Below, one piece after another: positions 9,930 through 20,520 of a stretch of 64,000 bases of DNA. Position numbers and translations under genes: made by a program. The stretch spans positions 20,481,510-20,545,509 of the forward strand of contig NC_087077.1 in NCBI RefSeq assembly GCF_026151205.1, written 5' to 3'. The notes below the pieces were generated by a model, which did not search any database, was not told where the DNA came from, and worked only from the letters and a program-made list of their open reading frames with translations. Origin of the DNA: Bolinopsis microptera. Taxonomy: Eukaryota > Ctenophora > Tentaculata > Lobata > Bolinopsidae. The first letter of the stretch is position 1. Each line of letters begins with the position of its first letter.

Positions 9930-11803
9930 CCTCCGTCTTTCTTTACTGGAACTAGAGGAGTCCCCCACGGGCTATCATCTACTTTGGACAGGATACCGCT
10001 TTCAACCATTGAGTTAAGTTCATCCTCAACTTTGTGTCTCAAGGCATACGGCAGGTTTCTAGCCTTCAACATTATAGGCTTGGAGTCGTCTCGCAGGACC
10101 AAACTCGCCTCCACATCCTTCACTAGTCCAAGTCCCGATTTGAACACATCACTCAGTTTGAGCTCCTCCAAACTTCTGCACTGATCCACTCTGGTACAGT
10201 CATCATTGAGTTTTAAATCATTCTTCACGTTGGTCCCATCAGTTTGCATCATTGTTCCCCCTCTACCGTCGCATCCTGCACATTTCTCACAGTTGTTCAC
10301 CTGCTGAGAATCTTCAGAACGCTGGGTTGTCTCAATTGCCAAACGGTTGACCAACCTGGTACTTAGCAGCTTGTCTAGCCAGTTCTCACCACAGAACTTA
10401 GTTATCCAGGGTCTCCCTAACAAAGTTGGGAAATCCTCGGCTACATACAAGTGCAAGTCCGGAACTTTTTTACCATTCATTGTCACATCCACCACTGCAT
10501 AGCCATCCACGATCACCTGCTGTCCACTAGCCACTCTCAGTGTTTTCCTGCTGGGTTGTAATGTTAAACTTGACAAACCACAGGACACTAAGACACGTTT
10601 ACTGACAACAGATGCCGCCGAACCAGAATCAAATTCCATATTTAAGATTTTACCGTTAATCAATACATCAACTGTCGGTTTACCTTCCAACTGGTTTACA
10701 ACATAAATCAATTTATCGGAATTAGAATTAGATTCAGCACTATTCAATTTAAACTTGGAATCAGCAATATTTTCATGCAACCGAGAAATCGTACAAATCC
10801 CCAAAGAATTTACAATTATGGAACAATTATCATGCAACTGTGATCGCTCATTAACTTCTATGAAGTTACACTGAAGCCCATAAAACTCCTCGTCGAGAAT
10901 GCTGTTGCAGTTGTCGTCAAACTCTTGTAGTTCTGCATCGCTGTCTACATTGTTGACATCTCGCTTGTTCCAATTATTCCTACACTTGCTACTGATGTGC
11001 CCAAGTCCCGAACATTTGTAACATCTCACCTCACATTTATCAGCCTCATGACCCCTTAAACCACACTTCTTACACTTGGTTTTTGATTTGTTGTTTGAGT
11101 CCCGATTTTCCGGCTGATATTGTTTTTTGTCCATTTGAGATGACTCCCCCTTCTTCAGATAAGGGTTATTTACTGTTCTCTTGAATGTTGGATGTTTACT
11201 ATACTTAACACTGTTCACTGTGGCAGACATACTACCATGCATTCCTTGAGCCTCTTTCTGAGCTTGCTCTCTGTTGAGCGCTTCTCTTATGGCTGTTTCC
11301 AGATCCAAATCTGTTTTGACTAACAGTTCCGATACCAGTTTCTCGTCCTTCAGACCGCACAGAATCTGATCTAGCAAAGCTTCGTTATAGTTTGTGCCAA
11401 ATTCACACTCATTTGCCAGTGACCTTAATCTTGATATAAAGCTGGCTCCAGACTCATCTGACTGCTGACGTCCACTCCTAAATTTGTGCCTTTGAGCGAA
11501 TTTAGTAGGTGCCGGTGCCAGGTGGTCCAATAACAACTTCCTCAGTCTAGGGTGGTTTGAGTCAGCTACATTCTCCGGCGCACACAAAGCTTTTAAAAGC
11601 TTGAATATTTCAGCATCACATTTAGATATGAACACCGCTACATTCTTTTTTATGATCAAGGTTCGCTCTGCTGCGTTACTGCTGTCTTCTGCTAGGTCCG
11701 GCACTGTCCCCATCCAAGAATTGGCCAGGGCGTGAAAATCAAACCTTTCTAACCAACTTTTCACGTCCGCCATTAGTGACAGGTTCTCCAACTTGTTTGC
11801 CAT
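9930..11803 (-). CDS. gag-pol: Gag, protease and N-terminal RT of the Ty3-like element
   Basis: The likely start is the ATG at 11803 (MANKLENLS), just inside the 5' LTR and primer-binding site; the frame runs open further into the LTR but without meaning. The gag part has a retrotransposon capsid-like segment (FRSGRQQSDESGASFISRL) and two CCHC knuckles (CKKCGLRGHEADKC and CYKCSGLGHISSKC). An aspartic protease follows with MEFDSGSAASVVS (DSG in place of DTG) and LLGRPWI. The RT N-terminus (KARNLPYALRHKVEDEL, then SPWGTPLVPVKKDGG) breaks off where the LINE begins near 9930. Gag and pol share one frame. The continuation is at 3696-989. Confidence 0.88.
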
Positions 11804-11815
11804 CTCGTCGCCAGT
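11800..11815 (-). promoter_or_regulatory. Putative primer-binding site of the Ty3-like element
   Basis: Directly after the 5' LTR, the minus strand reads ACTGGCGACGAGATGG. TGGCGACGAG near the LTR edge is the expected place and type for a tRNA 3'-end complement. It overlaps the region just before the gag ATG at 11803. The matching tRNA was not checked. Confidence 0.5.
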
Positions 11816-11920
11816 TGATATAACAAGGAACAGTCTATTTGGAACTAGCCATAAGAGGCTAGGGAAGTTCATTGATTAGTAAATATAACAATATCAATTA
11901 TAGTAATACAATATATAACA
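11816..11920 (-). repeat. 5' LTR of the Ty3-like element (105 bp)
   Basis: Identical to 476-580. On the minus strand it has TGTTA...TATCA ends, with the primer-binding region downstream. Perfect LTR identity implies a recent insertion, since the two LTRs are equal at integration. Confidence 0.85.
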
Positions 11921-12268
11921 CCTGATTTGATTTGAAACTTTTACAAAATAGCAAGTATACAAATGTACAGCAATTCGAACAAACATATAAAATGGGCCGA
12001 AATGTATAAATGCTAAAAAGCGTGGGTCAGTGAAACAAGTACAGAGGACAACTTTCAGAACAGGAGTTTTTTGGCCGCCCAAAGTCTCAATAACATCACC
12101 TCCACCTAGTAATGAATTATGAAACGTGAAAAGTGTGAAACAATCAAATAATAATGTATTTATATAATATAATTGTCTCTCAAATACAGATAACGTCCGT
12201 AAACTCTTAAAATACCCCTACAAGTACATATTATACTGATCGGTGTCCGAGAAACATGAATTACGTCA
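11921..12268. other. Intergenic, no gene recognised
   Basis: AT-rich sequence between the Ty3 LTR and the stop codon of the ORF1-like gene at 12269. Only short spurious frames are present. Confidence 0.4.
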
Positions 12269-13189
12269 TCATGGTGCCTTCTTAACCCGGCTACAGACCT
12301 TCCCGTTACGGATGTAGTGGTCGAGATGAGTCTGTTCAGCCCTCTTCTTCTTCAGGTCAGTTACCACGTTCTTCCTTGCTGCACGCTCTTCACTGGATCT
12401 ATCAGGACAGATCCATACATCTTTGTGTGCATCAGCCATCCTCAGTCTCCCTGTTTTCATCAGAATCTGATGAACTGCTGTTGAGCTTGGGACGGTGATC
12501 TTGACTGGTCGGATAGCCGTGATACCTGGCCTCTTCCAGCCGACTCTAGTCGCTTCAAAATGAGGTTTCTCCCCGATCTCCTCCAATACTGCGGTTACCA
12601 GAGCTGGAAGCTGTTCTCCATCCTCTTCTTTCAGTCCAAACACTATCAGATTCTTGCTCCTGTCCTCCTCTGCAGCCACACTCTTTATTACATTCTTCAG
12701 AATTTTACTGTTGCAGACGGCGCCATTTGTGCTGTTCTTTTGTACAGCGGCACTGTAGCTCTTAATCCCTGTCTCCACCGTTGTTTGTACTGTCTCTTCA
12801 ACTGACGTCTTAAACAACTGTAGTTGTTCGTCCTTCTGCACTAGCAACTGGTCCTGCAACCTGACCATCTTTTCCTTGTCTGCTAGTGCTTCCGTCTTGA
12901 GGCACTCAACGATTTCCATCATAGCGCTCATCTGACTACTCTGCCGACGTACGAGGTCTGCTGCTTGCATAACCCAGTTTGCCATATACCTTTTATAGAT
13001 AGACGGAGACATGAGTATTTCTTGGTCCATATCTCCACGAATTTCGAAGTTTTCTAATTTCAGTTCTCTTGCCATCGAAGTGAACCATCTATCAGCACAG
13101 CCCTCTACATCTTCCTTTTCTTCATAGTTGAAATCCTTGAGTTTCTTCTGAGATCGGGTCAACTGTAAATCACCCTCCGTGGTGTACAT
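12269..13189 (-). CDS. LINE-ORF1-like protein (coiled coil plus RRM-like domain), no ORF2
   Basis: I start at the ATG at 13189 (MYTTEGDLQL), giving 306 aa; the upstream extension to 13294 has a composition unlike protein. Residues about 80-150 are a heptad-like, Gln/Glu/Leu-rich region with coiled-coil character. Residues about 180-285 resemble the RRM and C-terminal domains of LINE ORF1 proteins: RSKNLIVFGLKEEDGEQ, then RVGWKRPG...RPVKITV, and VWICPDRSSEERAARK. The C-terminus is basic (KKKRAEQ). No endonuclease or RT follows within the 350 bp before the Ty3 LTR. It could be a truncated LINE, an ORF1-only element, or a captured host gene; the frame is intact over its whole length. Confidence 0.65.
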   Translation of the reverse strand: MYTTEGDLQLTRSQKKLKDFNYEEKEDVEGCADRWFTSMARELKLENFEIRGDMDQEILMSPSIYKRYMANWVMQAADLVRRQSSQMSAMMEIVECLKTEALADKEKMVRLQDQLLVQKDEQLQLFKTSVEETVQTTVETGIKSYSAAVQKNSTNGAVCNSKILKNVIKSVAAEEDRSKNLIVFGLKEEDGEQLPALVTAVLEEIGEKPHFEATRVGWKRPGITAIRPVKITVPSSTAVHQILMKTGRLRMADAHKDVWICPDRSSEERAARKNVVTDLKKKRAEQTHLDHYIRNGKVCSRVKKAP

Positions 13190-13858
13190 TGTATAGTAAT
13201 GTACAAGTATACACACGCAAAGGCTTACTACGCGGTAGCAGCAAACTGAACTTATCGCAAAGTTACAAAAGATAAGGGAGCTCGATAATTGCAACGTAAG
13301 CTACACACACTACACACAATGAATTTTACTTGGGGATCCAATGCTTTGTGTTTATAGACACACCGATTGAAGATAATATTAATATGACTGCGAAGCTTAA
13401 GTATTACCCTGAAGCAATTATTACTTCGAAGAAATTTGCACAAGTTCTTTAAAACAATCTTTACCAAATTATGGCAACATTTAAAACGAACTTCGGTTTT
13501 CAGCATAAACATAGTTTTTCAGCAAAATATTGTAGGTTCCTAGCAAGTTCTCAACTTTCTGGAGATGGGAATTTATGACTAAATGTAAGAACTATAAATA
13601 AACTTGCTATTTATCTAGTAGTATAATATACATCCCAATTCCATTCATATTTTCCATACTGATCTCATATAGCTAGAATAAAAGGTAAATATTAAAACGA
13701 ATTAACTCTAGCACTTAGCAACATCCTGGATGAGTTTATAACAGAAAACGCTGGCAAGCTTAATGTTAAAGCACGTTGGTGTTATTTTCATAATAATCCC
13801 TCGTGCTCCGCAAGTAAGTGCGTGCCGGCGTTATGTGTGCTATAGAATACAGTGTCAT
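13190..13858. other. Intergenic between the ORF1-like gene and TRP gene B
   Basis: AT-rich with short frames only. It may hold the 5' region of the ORF1-like gene and the 3' untranslated region of the channel gene. No repeat family or motif was recognised. Confidence 0.35.
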
Positions 13859-15897
13859 TCAAGTGCAACAAAAACATGACTTTATCCGCTCCATTTCGAC
13901 ACTCATAGCCCGTTCTTCTTTGATTGTTTCAGTGTCCCATTCAACCTTAATATACAACCTTTGTCTATTGATTTCATATTGAGCATTGTCTGTAATGAAT
14001 TTGTACTCAATGGACAGTTTGGCAATACACATATTAAGTACCACCAAAGAGAAGATCGACATTGCTACTGGATAGAAGAATGACAAAAAAATTGAATGTT
14101 CACGTTCAAAGTCATAATCATGGAAGTTGTCCAAGGTGAGTAATTTGAAAATGTGTCCTATCACAAAAAGAATCGTCTGTCCCACGTTGGTATTATTGTC
14201 ACCCACATATACAGTCATATTTTGCATAAATGAGATTTTGACCAGAATCAAGATGAAGGGAATGGCTATGATAAATGCCACCAACATGATCTCAATAATT
14301 GCAAACATGCACCTGAGAACGACCAAACCGTAAACTACCAGACAATCAGGCATGATAGTCAACCAAAGTAACTTTCGATACAACTCCCACCAAATTAGCA
14401 CCAGTGCAGCACTGAGAAGGTAATCTCGTGTATTTATTTCTCCTTTCTCCACTTCATTAGGCATGAATTGGCAGGCTAAAACAGTCACCTTTCCAAGAAG
14501 GCAAATCACTAGTTCGATTGAGTGAAGAATGGCTTTTTTAACCATGACCCTTTGCATGCTTTGCGCTTGTTTTATTGTCATTGCCTTATCAGCTGATATA
14601 TCTGGATGGTATGGCGTTGATTTGTATCCTGATAGACTTTGCAAATCATCTCGTTGCACTTTAATCATTTTAACTGAATGAACCATTTCTTTTGCCTGAT
14701 AAAAGTCAATAACGATCAAGACTATAGTCAAAAGAATTGCTATTCTGTACAGAATCTGTGATATTTCTATAGAGCCGTCAATTTCAAAGTAGCCATTAGC
14801 TTCATGTTCATTTGTCATACACAACCAGTTGACACAAACTGTCCCCAAGACGTAGCATAGCAGAGTAATCAATTGAAGTTCTAGCGTTTTTCCTTTGTTT
14901 ATATCACCAATAATGTGCTTTATATATGGATGTAACATGAGTTTATTGTCAACCTTGGTGTTATATAGAATTTGAACATCACTTTTTGTCATAATTGACC
15001 GACTTGGATCCTCTTTTTCTTTCTCAAGAGCCCTATGAAATTATTTTAATTATAATTACATTGATAAATGCTGATGTACATTAATTAAGGGAAAGAGACA
15101 AATAGTGAGAGCATGAATTAATACATATTCTAGTGCCTACTTTCATTGGCTTTTAGAAAAGAATTTGTGAACTAAATAAAACCTGGTTAATGATTGGCCA
15201 TGACTTACCAGTCCATTAGACTCATCATTAGATTAGGGCAGCTAGTGGATGCCATACCAAGTGCACTGTATTTAAATGATGTTATCACTTCGGGATCAGC
15301 TCCCAGTCCCAGTAAAACTTCGCCAAGCTTGTGTTTTTTATACTGAGCAGCACAAAAGAGAGGTGTTCGTCCATAAACATCTGTCTCATTTATAACAGTC
15401 TCGCTGATGTTGTTTACAATGTATTCAATCATTTTAGCCTGCTTTTCAGTGTTCCCTATCCCCAAAACAGCCACGTGAAGAATACTGAATTGGAAGTGAT
15501 TACAGGGTTCATTGAAGTTGGAATTTCTGTGCACATAAAATGATGCCATTGCTTCGATGTTCCCATATGATGCAGCAGTATGCCAGGGATAAAAGCCATT
15601 ATCATCTGTATCTGCCTTGAATCCTTGTTGCAGTAATTCCCTAATCGAAACTGCCTCATTTTCTCGAGCCAGCAAATGGTATATTGTCTCTCCATTAGTG
15701 TACCTTTGTGGTGTGGAATATGTTTGTAACCATCTCGTAATTTCAGATTTACTCCTCACAGCCACAGACGATTGGGATTTTCTTGATTTTTTGGATGACG
15801 AAGTTGCACAAAGCAATTTTGTGGGTCTGTTTTCATTCCACTTATCCTTCATGATTTCTTTTCTGTCAGTGAATATCGTCTGTAAGTTCTGTTCCAT
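13859..15897 (-). CDS. Ankyrin/TRP-type cation channel, gene B (two exons)
   Basis: Exon 1 is 15897-15209 and exon 2 is 15032-13859, giving about 620 aa. The donor TG|GTAAGT and acceptor TTTCATAG|G join in phase 2 to a Trp codon. Exon 1 carries about four ankyrin-type repeats (NGETIYHLLARE, FYPWHTAASYGN, FSILHVAVLG, YGRTPLFCAAQ). Exon 2 has six hydrophobic segments, a pore loop around HIFKLLTLDNF and a last helix FSLVVLNMCIAKLS, followed by a charged cytosolic tail. This is the layout of TRPV/TRPA-like channels. It is a tandem paralogue of gene A at 16246-18391, with the same intron position and phase. A splice-acceptor-like TTTTCACTTCAAG lies directly before the ATG. TRP subfamily is not assigned. 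Confidence 0.75.
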
Positions 15898-16245
15898 CCC
15901 TTGAAGTGAAAACAAGGTTTAGAGAGCGCATTTTTGATATACAGTATTTTTCCCAAATTAAAGATTAACTCTTCAATATGTAATTCAAATATAAAATCTC
16001 GAGGTACCAATATTATATAATATGAAATGAAACTCATTACAAATCACAAAAAGTAATATTTTGTAAGCTATTTATTTTTACAGCTATTCTACATAAAATA
16101 GATGAAGCCAATCGCATTTATCAATGAATCCAATTTATCACAGCTGAAAGCGTATAACTTTAGTGCAAGCTAGTAAATTAGGAATTTACAGTTTGCAACG
16201 AATCACTCATGATATTAGAGTACCTTCAAATTGCCGAGATTTTCT

Positions 16246-18391
16246 TCAAACATTGTTTTTTATTACAGTATGCTTTATTTCTGCAGCATCTTCTGCACTG
16301 GTGAACATCCCAAATAAAATGATTGAGAAGATTCGATGTTTCAAGATTTCTGCTTTGGAGTTGTCAACAAAGTCCTCATAAGTCTGACTTGTTTGAGCAA
16401 TGATGAGGTTCATAATGACAAGGGATAATAGAAAAACTATGCATATGTGGTAAATCAGGAAGAATTCTGGGTGTTTATCGTTGAAGTAGTTCACCTGGTA
16501 ATCGTCTGTGAGCATGACTTTGAAGATATAGGAGAGACTCCAAGCTATTGCTGGCAAAGTTTCTGTTTCATTTCCATCAGGTCTCTCATATTCAGCAATG
16601 TTAGTAAAGTAATGCTTTTCTTTAAAGGTGAATTTTAGAGTTATCAGAAAATAGGGCATGGAAAACATCAGAATTGAAACTAAGCTTACTGCAAAACTGC
16701 TTAATGCTTTCTTCATGCTGAGCAATGTTATCATTACTGAATTAGGAATGATCAAGAGATCGTTGCCATCATGAAAAAAGATGTCAAAAAATACAGCTAA
16801 TGTTGCAACAAATATAATGTAGTGCTTGGAGTTGTTATTCATACCCTCAGTTAAAGAAAGGTATACTACACAGGTTCTTGCAATTGTCCCTGCCACCGTC
16901 CAGAACGCCTCTACATACAGTCTATCCATCTTTTTGCGTCTGAGTTGTTTATGGAAGCGGTTGAAAACTGAGTTATCTTGCTTTATTCGTTCATTCGCAC
17001 ACCTTTTGCTGCAGTTAATTAGCTGTCCAGATATATCGTTCTGATGACTTGTGTAACTCAACTTTATAAAAGCAACAAACTTGCCTATTTTATAGCTGGC
17101 ACAGATTCCAATCCAGACAACAGAAATTATAACAAGCATTATTTCAATCCAATCTCTGTCTTCGCTTTTCAAAAGAGTGATGATCTCGTTTTGCTCAATC
17201 ATGCATAAAAAAGAGATGGAAAGAATGTCCAATAAAAACCAAATCACAAAGCCAATCAATCCTTTAATATTTTTGAAATAGATACCGTCAATAAGCTTAT
17301 GTGTTAAAGAATGGACTATTATGTCATTGCATATTGGAGAAACTAGGATTATACTCAGATCTGTTGATTGAGAGAACTTTAGGAAGTGTTCAGTAGGGAT
17401 CTTCCCCTCATCGTGCCCAAGTATTGTACACTTGTGTAACCTGAAAAGACAGAATATTTGAGTCCATATCTCAGAGGATATTATTACCCCTGATATACTT
17501 ATCTTGTTGCAAATAATGGTTCCATTTTCGTTGATCGTATAATTGTATAGGGGGGTAGACCAAAAATATCATAAAATTTTGAAGATGGATTTATATATGA
17601 TATATATTATATAATTTATTATTATATATTTGATTTACTAAAAAAATAAGCTATTTTTGCACTCACTCATCTAGGAAAGGGATGGCCAGCTCTGGCATGA
17701 AGTAAGCGGAGAGGCCCATAGGAGTTATCCTCAACTTAGTTTTCTCTGTTTGATCAGCCCCATATTCCAGCAAAACGTACACAGCCTCTCTTTTCTGGTG
17801 CTGTATAGCCAGGAATAGTGGGGTTCGACCGTAATAATCTTTTTGATCCACTGCCAAGATCTCATTATCCAATACATATCTAATGAACTGGGGATGGTTT
17901 TTCAGAGCAGCCAGGTGGAGGATTGACCACTGTGAGGACTCACACACTGAATATATCACGTGCCCTGCAGCCTCGTGCTCCTCTAAAACTCCAACACTCC
18001 CAAAAATAGCTGCTGTATGCCAAGGATACTGTCCAAACTGGTCTGTGCTCTGAGCCACTTCTGCACAGTTACTCACGAGGTATTTAGTGAGCTCAGGTAG
18101 GTCCAGTCTTGCTGCAGCATGAGCCAGTGTCTCCTCATACCTCCCCCTCTCCTGAACTCCTTGTGTTTCTGTTTTCTCAAGGTACTCTATAATTCCCTCT
18201 CCAAGGATCTTCCTACCCTCCAAATCTGCTGGTTTTTCTGTGCTGGTGATAAAAGTTCCGATGTAGCTCATGTTTTGTATTGACGATACGAGTCCTAACA
18301 TAGCAAAAGTATTTTTGCTGCCTTCTTTACTGTATGTCCACCTGCTCTTATCAGTGAGGATGTTGTATGCCCTTTCTATCAAGTCTGGCAT
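16246..18391 (-). CDS. Ankyrin/TRP-type cation channel, gene A (two exons)
   Basis: Exon 1 is 18391-17667 and exon 2 is 17440-16246, giving about 639 aa. The donor GATGA|GTGAGT and acceptor TTTTCAG|G join in phase 2 to give Glu-Leu-His-Lys. Exon 1 has ankyrin repeats (ETLAHAAARLD, QYPWHTAAIFG, WSILHLAALKN, YGRTPLFLAIQ). Exon 2 has S1-S6-like hydrophobic stretches, a pore-loop candidate AWSLSYIFKVMLTDDY, and S6 FLLSLVIMNLIIAQTS. The membrane topology is typical of TRPV/TRPA-like plasma-membrane channels, which assemble as tetramers. It lies about 350 bp upstream of gene B in the same orientation, and the pair most likely arose by tandem duplication; low identity outside the ankyrin and pore regions suggests an old event. 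The ligand or stimulus cannot be predicted. Confidence 0.75.
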
Positions 18392-19010
18392 GATAGATGT
18401 TACTCAAACAAAATACCAAAGCAATCAAATAACGAATAAGAATCAAGAATAGTCTATAGCGTAGGTAAGGAAAATTACATGGCCTCGAAAAGGACACTCG
18501 TCTACTATCACACCGGTCAGTGTTATCACGTGTATAATTACCTTATATTATTTATTTAGGCACGCTCGTAGGATCGATTAAACTAACAGCTGAGATCTAT
18601 TATCAAGCCGGGGAAAATAATTATAGTTATCTCAATAGAAAAGTAGATAATAGGAGATAGTTATATAGTATGCACTATACTTATTCCAAACAAGATCACT
18701 TGCAATAATTCTGCGACCTAATGGTCCATGATGGTCGTTTGAAGATCGTTTACGTCGTTAAAAGCTACGTTTACTTTGCGTAGTGGCCATCACATGGTTT
18801 ATCAAAGCTAACGAAAAACATTAGCTCAGTAAGAATATTTCTATGGCAAGGGTAGGTAATTTAACAATTGTTATTATATCGTGTCCTGGTCAGAAACATA
18901 CATAAGCTTAGAAGAATCTAGATCTTTGGAAAGATCGACTGTTTTTACTCCTAGAACAAGCCTGGTACGTTAACCAATGCTAATACATTTCACTGCTATT
19001 ATTATAGGTT
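18392..19010. promoter_or_regulatory. Divergent intergenic region between TRP gene A and the JmjC gene
   Basis: Two head-to-head genes start from this 620-bp gap, so it should hold both promoters and 5' regions. On the plus strand, TATTATTATAG sits three bases before the JmjC ATG and resembles a 3' splice site. No certain TATA or initiator element was identified. Confidence 0.4.
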
Positions 19011-20520
19011 ATGATATGGCTCACGCTAGCTATTCTGATACAGAAGACTACTTCAGTCTGGTTTAAAGATACATTCCTAGTTCCATCATCTACATGTGGG
19101 CTCATTCCTCCGGTAAGATTTAATATTATTTTATTAATCTACGACCAATTTGGTCGTAAAACAGAAATTGCCTACTATATTTCGGGTCTAAATCACAATT
19201 ATTATATTGTATGAGACTTTAATTTAATCACTGTAAGTATTGATCTTGTCATGAAAACAATAATAATAACTGGTATATTAAACTTAACTGTATTGGCAAA
19301 AGACGAATATGAGAAACTTACACTAGGAGATCTCAACTCTAAATATAATAATTAGATAGCTTCTTAGTAACTTCACGCTCTGATTACGATTCTGAGCGGC
19401 TGTTGTGAGGTTTACAATTGTCTGCTTACAATTCCTATATTTCATGTGATTGCTCTATGGGCTGACAGTATGATGTTACCTCTTAACTTCTCTAGAAGCA
19501 GAGTGTAGTTACTAGAATTAACCTGTCACTCGTTAACTAACACCTAACACTAATCAACTGTCGTGATAACACTTTCAGGGCCATCTGTACCCTTTTGGAT
19601 ACCACAAGCAGCCGCTAAGCGCCATGGATATTATTCCTAATAATATTTCAACTGAGGAGTTCGACGAGCTATACATAAAGGTATAATAAACTATACATAA
19701 AGGTATAATAAAATATACATAAAGGTATAATAAACTATACATAAAGGTATAATAAACTATACATAACGGTATATATATAATAATAAAGGTATAAATATAA
19801 TGCTTTATCTACAGCTGTAACGAAGTGGTTTCAAGTACACATTATAATAATCTGTTTTAAGTCGGTTTACACCATAATTCTTTAAAAACGCTTTATGTGG
19901 GGGTTCTGAAAGATTGTTTTGACTATTTAATCCCTTTTTTTAATTAAACAAATTTAAATAAATATGCAGCTGATAAATTAGCTACTTTATAAGTAAACTA
20001 GAAAACCCGTGGTCACAGGGAGGAAGCTAATAGTATTTTTTGTTCTAGTAAGTTTAAATCATGTCAAAAAATATCCTACACAACCGAAGATACAGCCGAT
20101 TAAAATGTTGCTCGCACTAAACACAACGTAATATCAACAAAACTGATAAAAATGCCGTTCGCCAATCTTTGCACGTGCACGTGCGTGTAATAACCCTCGT
20201 TACCATGCAGTTACTACGCAAGTTCATATTTCTCGTCTGATTTGCACGTGGGCGGTCGTACAGACAGACAGACAACAGAAAGAATTCTCTGAATTATATA
20301 AGTAAAAATTTAAGTAAATTTATTAAGTAATCTATCGATATAGTCTGTAGTCGAATAATATCTTGTTGTTTTCAGCCGAAAGGATACCGCCCAGGTGTGT
20401 TCAGAGGTATACAAAAGCACACTAACTCAGTGTTAAAATGGAGTGACGAGTATCTAGGTGAGAAGTTTGGGGACTACAAGGTGCTCACGGAAGTGAAACA
20501 CGAGCAGAGACAAAAGTTCG
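19011..20520 (+). CDS. JmjC gene, exons 1-3
   Basis: Exon 1 (19011-19112, phase 0) encodes the signal peptide and ends at CCG|GTAAGA. Exon 2 (19579-19680) begins after CTTTCAG with GHLYPFG, the conserved start of JmjC cupin proteins, and ends at AAAG|GTATAA. Exon 3 (20376-20520) follows TTTTCAG and encodes WSDEYLGEKFGDYK; it ends in phase 1 at TTCG|GTAAGT. Exon 1 starts at the only in-frame Met that gives a hydrophobic leader. Confidence 0.8.

Larger units (their letters stand above)
3697..9930 (-). mobile_element. CR1/L2-like non-LTR retrotransposon (LINE) inserted in the Ty3 pol gene
   Basis: This is a two-ORF LINE on the minus strand. ORF1 (9708-7723) and ORF2 (7726-4223) overlap by four bases. 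The 3' end on the minus strand is a short duplicated TTGTTGTTTTCTTGAA motif at 3697-3740 next to the pol sequence, with no long poly(A), as is common in CR1/L2-type elements. Both junctions fall in the same stretch of the host pol frame (KKDGG on one side, GDYKSTLN on the other). The ends are accurate to about 10 bp, and a possible target duplication is only GGAG. Both ORFs are open along their full length, so this may be a recently active, full-length copy. Confidence 0.87.
476..11920 (-). mobile_element. Ty3/gypsy-type LTR retrotransposon, interrupted by a nested LINE
   Basis: The element runs on the minus strand, from a 5' LTR at 11816-11920 to a 3' LTR at 476-580. The two LTRs are identical over 105 bp and have TG...CA ends. 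The order is gag with two CCHC knuckles, aspartic protease, reverse transcriptase, RNase H and integrase, which is the Ty3/gypsy order. The pol frame is broken in the early RT region, where a LINE of about 6.2 kb sits between roughly 3697 and 9930. Outside the insertion both halves are open, so the element was probably intact until the LINE landed. I could not find a clear 4-5 bp target-site duplication (left flank CCTCT, right flank CCTGA). Confidence 0.9.
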
